From positions 1,974-25,908 of the forward strand of contig JADHZB010000934.1 in NCBI GenBank assembly GCA_015657535.1: DNA of 23,935 nucleotides, given 5' to 3'. The notes beneath the pieces are model-generated. The model had not been told where the DNA came from. It ran no database searches and worked only from the letters and a program-made list of their open reading frames with translations. The DNA comes from Nephromyces sp. MM_2019. Taxonomy: Eukaryota > Apicomplexa > Aconoidasida > Nephromycida. Shown here in pieces: positions 20,874 to 23,935 of this stretch (position 1 is the stretch's first letter; each line of letters begins with the position of its first letter). The position numbers and the translations under genes were made by a program.

Positions 20874-22209
20874 TGCCTAATTTTAATCTGTGATAAAACT
20901 ACCGGTTTAAAAGAAATTTAAAACTGCAAAATTACAACTGTCTAAATCAGCACGAATAAAAGCCAAATTGATTGTTGACGTTTTTATTGTCTCTGAACTA
21001 CAATTGAAGGAGCATAACGAAAACCATTCAGAATTGAGCAATGACAGCTTAAATTTATTTCTCAAACCTGAAAATTTTATAATTTCATCACCATAGTTAA
21101 AAATTCGCGGTCACTCGAGATTTATTTATTAATCAGTGCATTTAAAAATGAATTTAATTGATGTTCACTCAAGTGTATTCTTTTTAATGTAATAAAGCTA
21201 TAACAAGTAGTAGCACACATCAATTTCGAATCAAAACTTGCCTTTTCACTCCTTTTTTTTAAAGTAGCAAGGCATCGGCCTAATGATTATAATGGAGTTG
21301 AAGTGTGATCAATTTCATTAACACCTTGAGGTTAGTAAAAAATATTTAGGAGCTATCAGCTGAATCTACGTTTTACTTTTATGTAAAAAACTAATTTTGA
21401 AGCATTCCTAAACGCTGAATCAATAATTTTAGTCGCTATTTTATCATTTTTTTTAATATTTTTAATGAAATGCTAGGAAGAAGTTGAATAAAAAAGTCAT
21501 GCTTAAAGTAATATTTTGAACCTCATAAACTTTAAGAGCTTGTAATCAGTGATACTTTCTCCTTTTTCCAAATTGGTAGCTTGAATCTAAACAAAATTTT
21601 GGAAACAAAGTCCTTAAAAAAGTTATAAATAGATGGAACTCAATCCATTATTCATAGGCCCATAGAAACAAGTTTAACTATTAAAATTGGTATATTTCAT
21701 ACTATCTGTTTGTATACATATCCGCATAGAAATGCCTCACAGCCTTCTTATACATAGACAACAATGAATTATTTTAAATACAAAAATTTACTCTTCGTCG
21801 GAGATAGAAAAGAGAGCTATTAGCCTTTTATAAAGCTTGAATCCAATAAAAATTTAGTGCATGAGCAGCATGTTTTTCGTGATAAAACTTGAAGAAATAT
21901 CAGAATTACAGGTTAATAGCCAAACCAATATATATTTTCTAAATACAACTAATTAGAAAATTTCTGAATCAATAATATTGATAGAGAACACCTCTCAAAA
22001 TTTCAAATTTAAGTGAGTACATAGAATTAATTTTCACCACTAAGGAAACATGAACTCTTCCAATTATTAACTACAGGGTTAAAATTATTTTAATTTATTA
22101 AGCTCAAGAATAAATTTGTGAACCTGAATTTAGTTTATAAAACTACATTCAAGTAGAATCTTAAGCTAAATTTCCATTAGGTTGGCCTATATATCACCAA
22201 TTCCTTTTT
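20874..22209. other. Stretch with no supported gene
   Basis: AT-rich, with stops frequent in all frames. A 62-codon open frame on the plus strand (20911-21096) lacks a start and a convincing acceptor and is treated as chance. Confidence 0.55.
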
Positions 22210-22445
22210 ATGCGATTATCTATCAAGCAGTTATTTGGTTTTACAATAAGTGGTGTCGTCTAAGCTTGATGAGGAGTTAGAATCTAAAATGCATTTTCAA
22301 CTCAACTGTAGTATCATATCGAAACAAAAATTTTGAATTCTTTCAACCAAAAGCAATGATTTTCTCTTTTCTAGGAGAGTTGCAGTTCTACGCAGCCTTA
22401 CTTGCAAAATTTAACAACAAAAAGGCTCATACTTATATCAATTGA
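22210..22445 (+). CDS. Very tentative two-exon small ORF
   Basis: An ATG at 22210 opens M-R-L-S-I-K-Q-L-F-G-F-T-I-S to a weak donor (gtgtcg at 22253). After an intron with a good pyrimidine-rich acceptor (ttttctcttttctag at 22374), the phase-1 frame continues E-L-Q-F-Y-A-A-L-L-A-K-F to a stop at 22445, 37 aa in all. A competing frame of the same exon is also open. No family recognised. It may be an exon of a larger gene, or chance. Confidence 0.15.
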
Positions 22446-23271
22446 AAAATTGATCAATCAAATTCCAGATAACTTAACCTAATAGCTGGCCTTAAAGTCA
22501 TCTTTTTACAATACACAGTTGTGGAGACATTCAGCTAGCTATAATGAATTTTTTAAATTCAACTATTTAAAATTATCACAACCCGACCAGGGTAAAGCAT
22601 ATTTCTAAGGCTAACTGACTGTATTACAAATGAACCTCAAAGATCTAACCTAGTGAAGTGAACAATAGTATTGAAACAATCTCAAATTGAATATGTACCA
22701 CTTTCTCACTTCTAACATCAAGACAACAAGACATTTCTATTATAAACTAGTTCATTTACAATCAACCCACATAAAATTTCTAGTACAATTAACTATTTTT
22801 ACACCTAGCCTATCATAATTTTCATTGAACTAGCTTTACACACATCCATTTTTGCATATCAAGTTTACCAGCTAAATGTTTAAAGAGTTTATAGCTCAAA
22901 TATATATATTAACAGTTAAAAGCATTCTTGATATATGAAAGCATCTTAACTTTATTTTTTGTTTTTTCTTTGGGGTAATCATTTCTCCATTTTGCTTGAT
23001 TCATCAATTTATGAACGTAACACATTCATTTTATTTTAATTTTAACAATCAGAATATATTAACCTTCATTTAATTGAATAATTACAAACTTAATTATTTG
23101 TGCTCAAATGCGCCATAGTTTTTGTCTAGGAAAATTAGGCAAAATTCTCACGATTTAGGTTAAGATTTCAGGTGTGTTCAAAAGTACTTTGTCAACTTGT
23201 GATTGCCTTATAGAAATTTGAAACGGCTTTGTCTGGATTTAATTAGATGTAAATTATTAAAGCCATTTCAG
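22446..23271. other. Stretch with no supported gene
   Basis: AT-rich. Upstream exons of the gene ending at 23575 should lie here or further left. A candidate mini-exon after the acceptor at 23171 could not be confirmed. Confidence 0.5.
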
Positions 23272-23575
23272 CCCTTTTCCCTATATGGAGTCAGTGTCAC
23301 ATTGGACCCATAAAGCAAGATCAGAAAGTACTTGAAGCACCACTTAAAAGGTAAAGGCATTAGCTGATTTAGCTAAAATATGATCTTATCAAGCAAAATG
23401 GTCAGAGCTAGCTGGAGAGCTTTAGTCAACTGTTATAGAGTTGAGAATATTGTAACGGCCAATTGCATATTTTTATTACAACTAGAACCTATTCCATAAC
23501 AGCTGCTTAGATGTATATCTGAGTGGGATTCCACCTGAGAATGTACGAACAGCCTTTGGGGACTTAATGTTCTAA
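23272..23575 (+). CDS. Last two exons of an unidentified gene
   Basis: Exon 23272-23350 has a strong acceptor (agccatttcag) and donor (ag/gtaaag). Exon 23503-23575 follows an acceptor ending ccataacag and ends in TAA. Phases fit (phase 2 at the join). The predicted C-terminus of about 49 residues includes F-P-I-W-S-Q-C-H-I-G-P-I and Y-L-S-G-I-P-P-E-N-V-R-T-A-F-G. It looks protein-like and is less AT-biased than its surroundings. The upstream part, needing a phase-1 join, was not found. Family not recognised. Confidence 0.42.
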
Positions 23576-23790
23576 ATTCTGTTAGAAAATGTAAAATCAA
23601 CAATTCAAACTTTTTAGACTAATAGCTCTGGGCTAGGCCATCTAAAATTTAAGAGCTAAAAGAACCTCTGAGTAGGCTTATGAAACTAATGTGCCTTGAT
23701 TATGTGTGCTCATAAGGACAGTTTGAAACAATATTTCTGGTGTTATTATTGTAGCTTGCTAAATGTGAAATAATTAACCTCAGAAATAGC
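23576..23790. other. Short spacer
   Basis: 3' flank of the preceding gene; nothing recognised. Confidence 0.4.
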
Positions 23791-23934
23791 TCAAGAGCGC
23801 AAGTACTGGGCTTTTTCGAGTAAACTTTCAAACAGCCAGACTAAATATAACCAGTGCCTACTCGCCTGGTTGCCACAATAACCACTCGTTATTGTCCGGC
23901 TTATCTCAACTTGGTGCACTCTAGTGGACTTAGT
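23791..23934 (-). CDS. Open frame running off the right edge
   Basis: On the minus strand 47 codons are open from the window edge to a TGA at 23793-23791. The frame includes V-H-Q-V-E-I-S-R-T-I-T-S-G-Y-C-G-N-Q, and the local base composition is more GC-rich than its surroundings. It has the look of real coding sequence, possibly from a mobile element, but no family can be named. It needs the adjoining sequence. Confidence 0.3.
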   Translation of the reverse strand, partial: TKSTRVHQVEISRTITSGYCGNQASRHWLYLVWLFESLLEKAQYLRS

Positions 23935-23935
23935 A

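Noticed and set aside
20911..21096. 62-codon plus-strand open frame with charged residues
   Set aside because: No ATG, only an A-rich acceptor candidate and no family; frames this long occur by chance in several kb of such DNA.
1..23935. tRNA, rRNA and CRISPR-like arrays
   Set aside because: Looked for cloverleaf-like or regularly spaced repeats; none convincing, and this is eukaryotic nuclear DNA.

Overview
The window is AT-rich eukaryotic nuclear DNA from an alveolate, most likely an apicomplexan. Three things point there: an alveolin (inner membrane complex) gene with cysteine-rich ends; a monothiol glutaredoxin whose exon structure places a signal peptide plus a basic leader in front of the enzyme, the usual route to an apicoplast; and small, dense GT-AG introns, many only 54-66 bp long. 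Species and genus cannot be named from the sequence. All gene models below were spliced by eye from reading frame, intron phase and family conservation. No transcript data were available.

Left part (1-7.6 kb). An OTUD6-type deubiquitinase gene on the minus strand starts at 2243 and runs off the left edge through an intron ending in a (GT)45 microsatellite. Its long, simple-sequence introns contrast with those elsewhere. After 1.7 kb without a convincing gene comes a decayed Ty3/gypsy-like reverse transcriptase-RNase H remnant (3980-5340, minus). Next is a three-exon gene for a small multi-pass membrane protein of unknown function (6286-7568, minus).

Middle (7.6-15.4 kb, genes on the plus strand). 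A divergent 1.1-kb promoter region separates the membrane-protein gene from the five-exon alveolin gene (8657-10578, 502 aa). It is followed by a predicted five-exon gene of unknown function (11292-12354), DSS1/SEM1 (12827-13377, 91 aa, a proteasome-lid and BRCA2-partner protein), a predicted two-exon small protein (14022-14348), and the leader-bearing glutaredoxin (14710-15396, 189 aa).

Right part (15.8-23.9 kb). A 14-exon minus-strand gene (15821-19312, 805 aa) encodes an SRA/YDG-preSET-SET-postSET protein. This is the SUVH/KRYPTONITE architecture that in plants couples DNA-methylation reading to histone H3K9 methylation, and it is the most notable item in the window. It also carries about 206 residues of unrecognised sequence between SRA and pre-SET. 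Beyond it the gene density drops: isolated plausible exons at 19.8-20.9 kb (minus), a convincing last two exons of an unknown gene at 23272-23575 (plus), and an open frame running off the right edge (minus). Most of 20.9-23.2 kb shows nothing I can support.

The genes do not form a pathway. They are unrelated housekeeping or cell-structure genes in a compact eukaryotic layout with both divergent and convergent neighbours.
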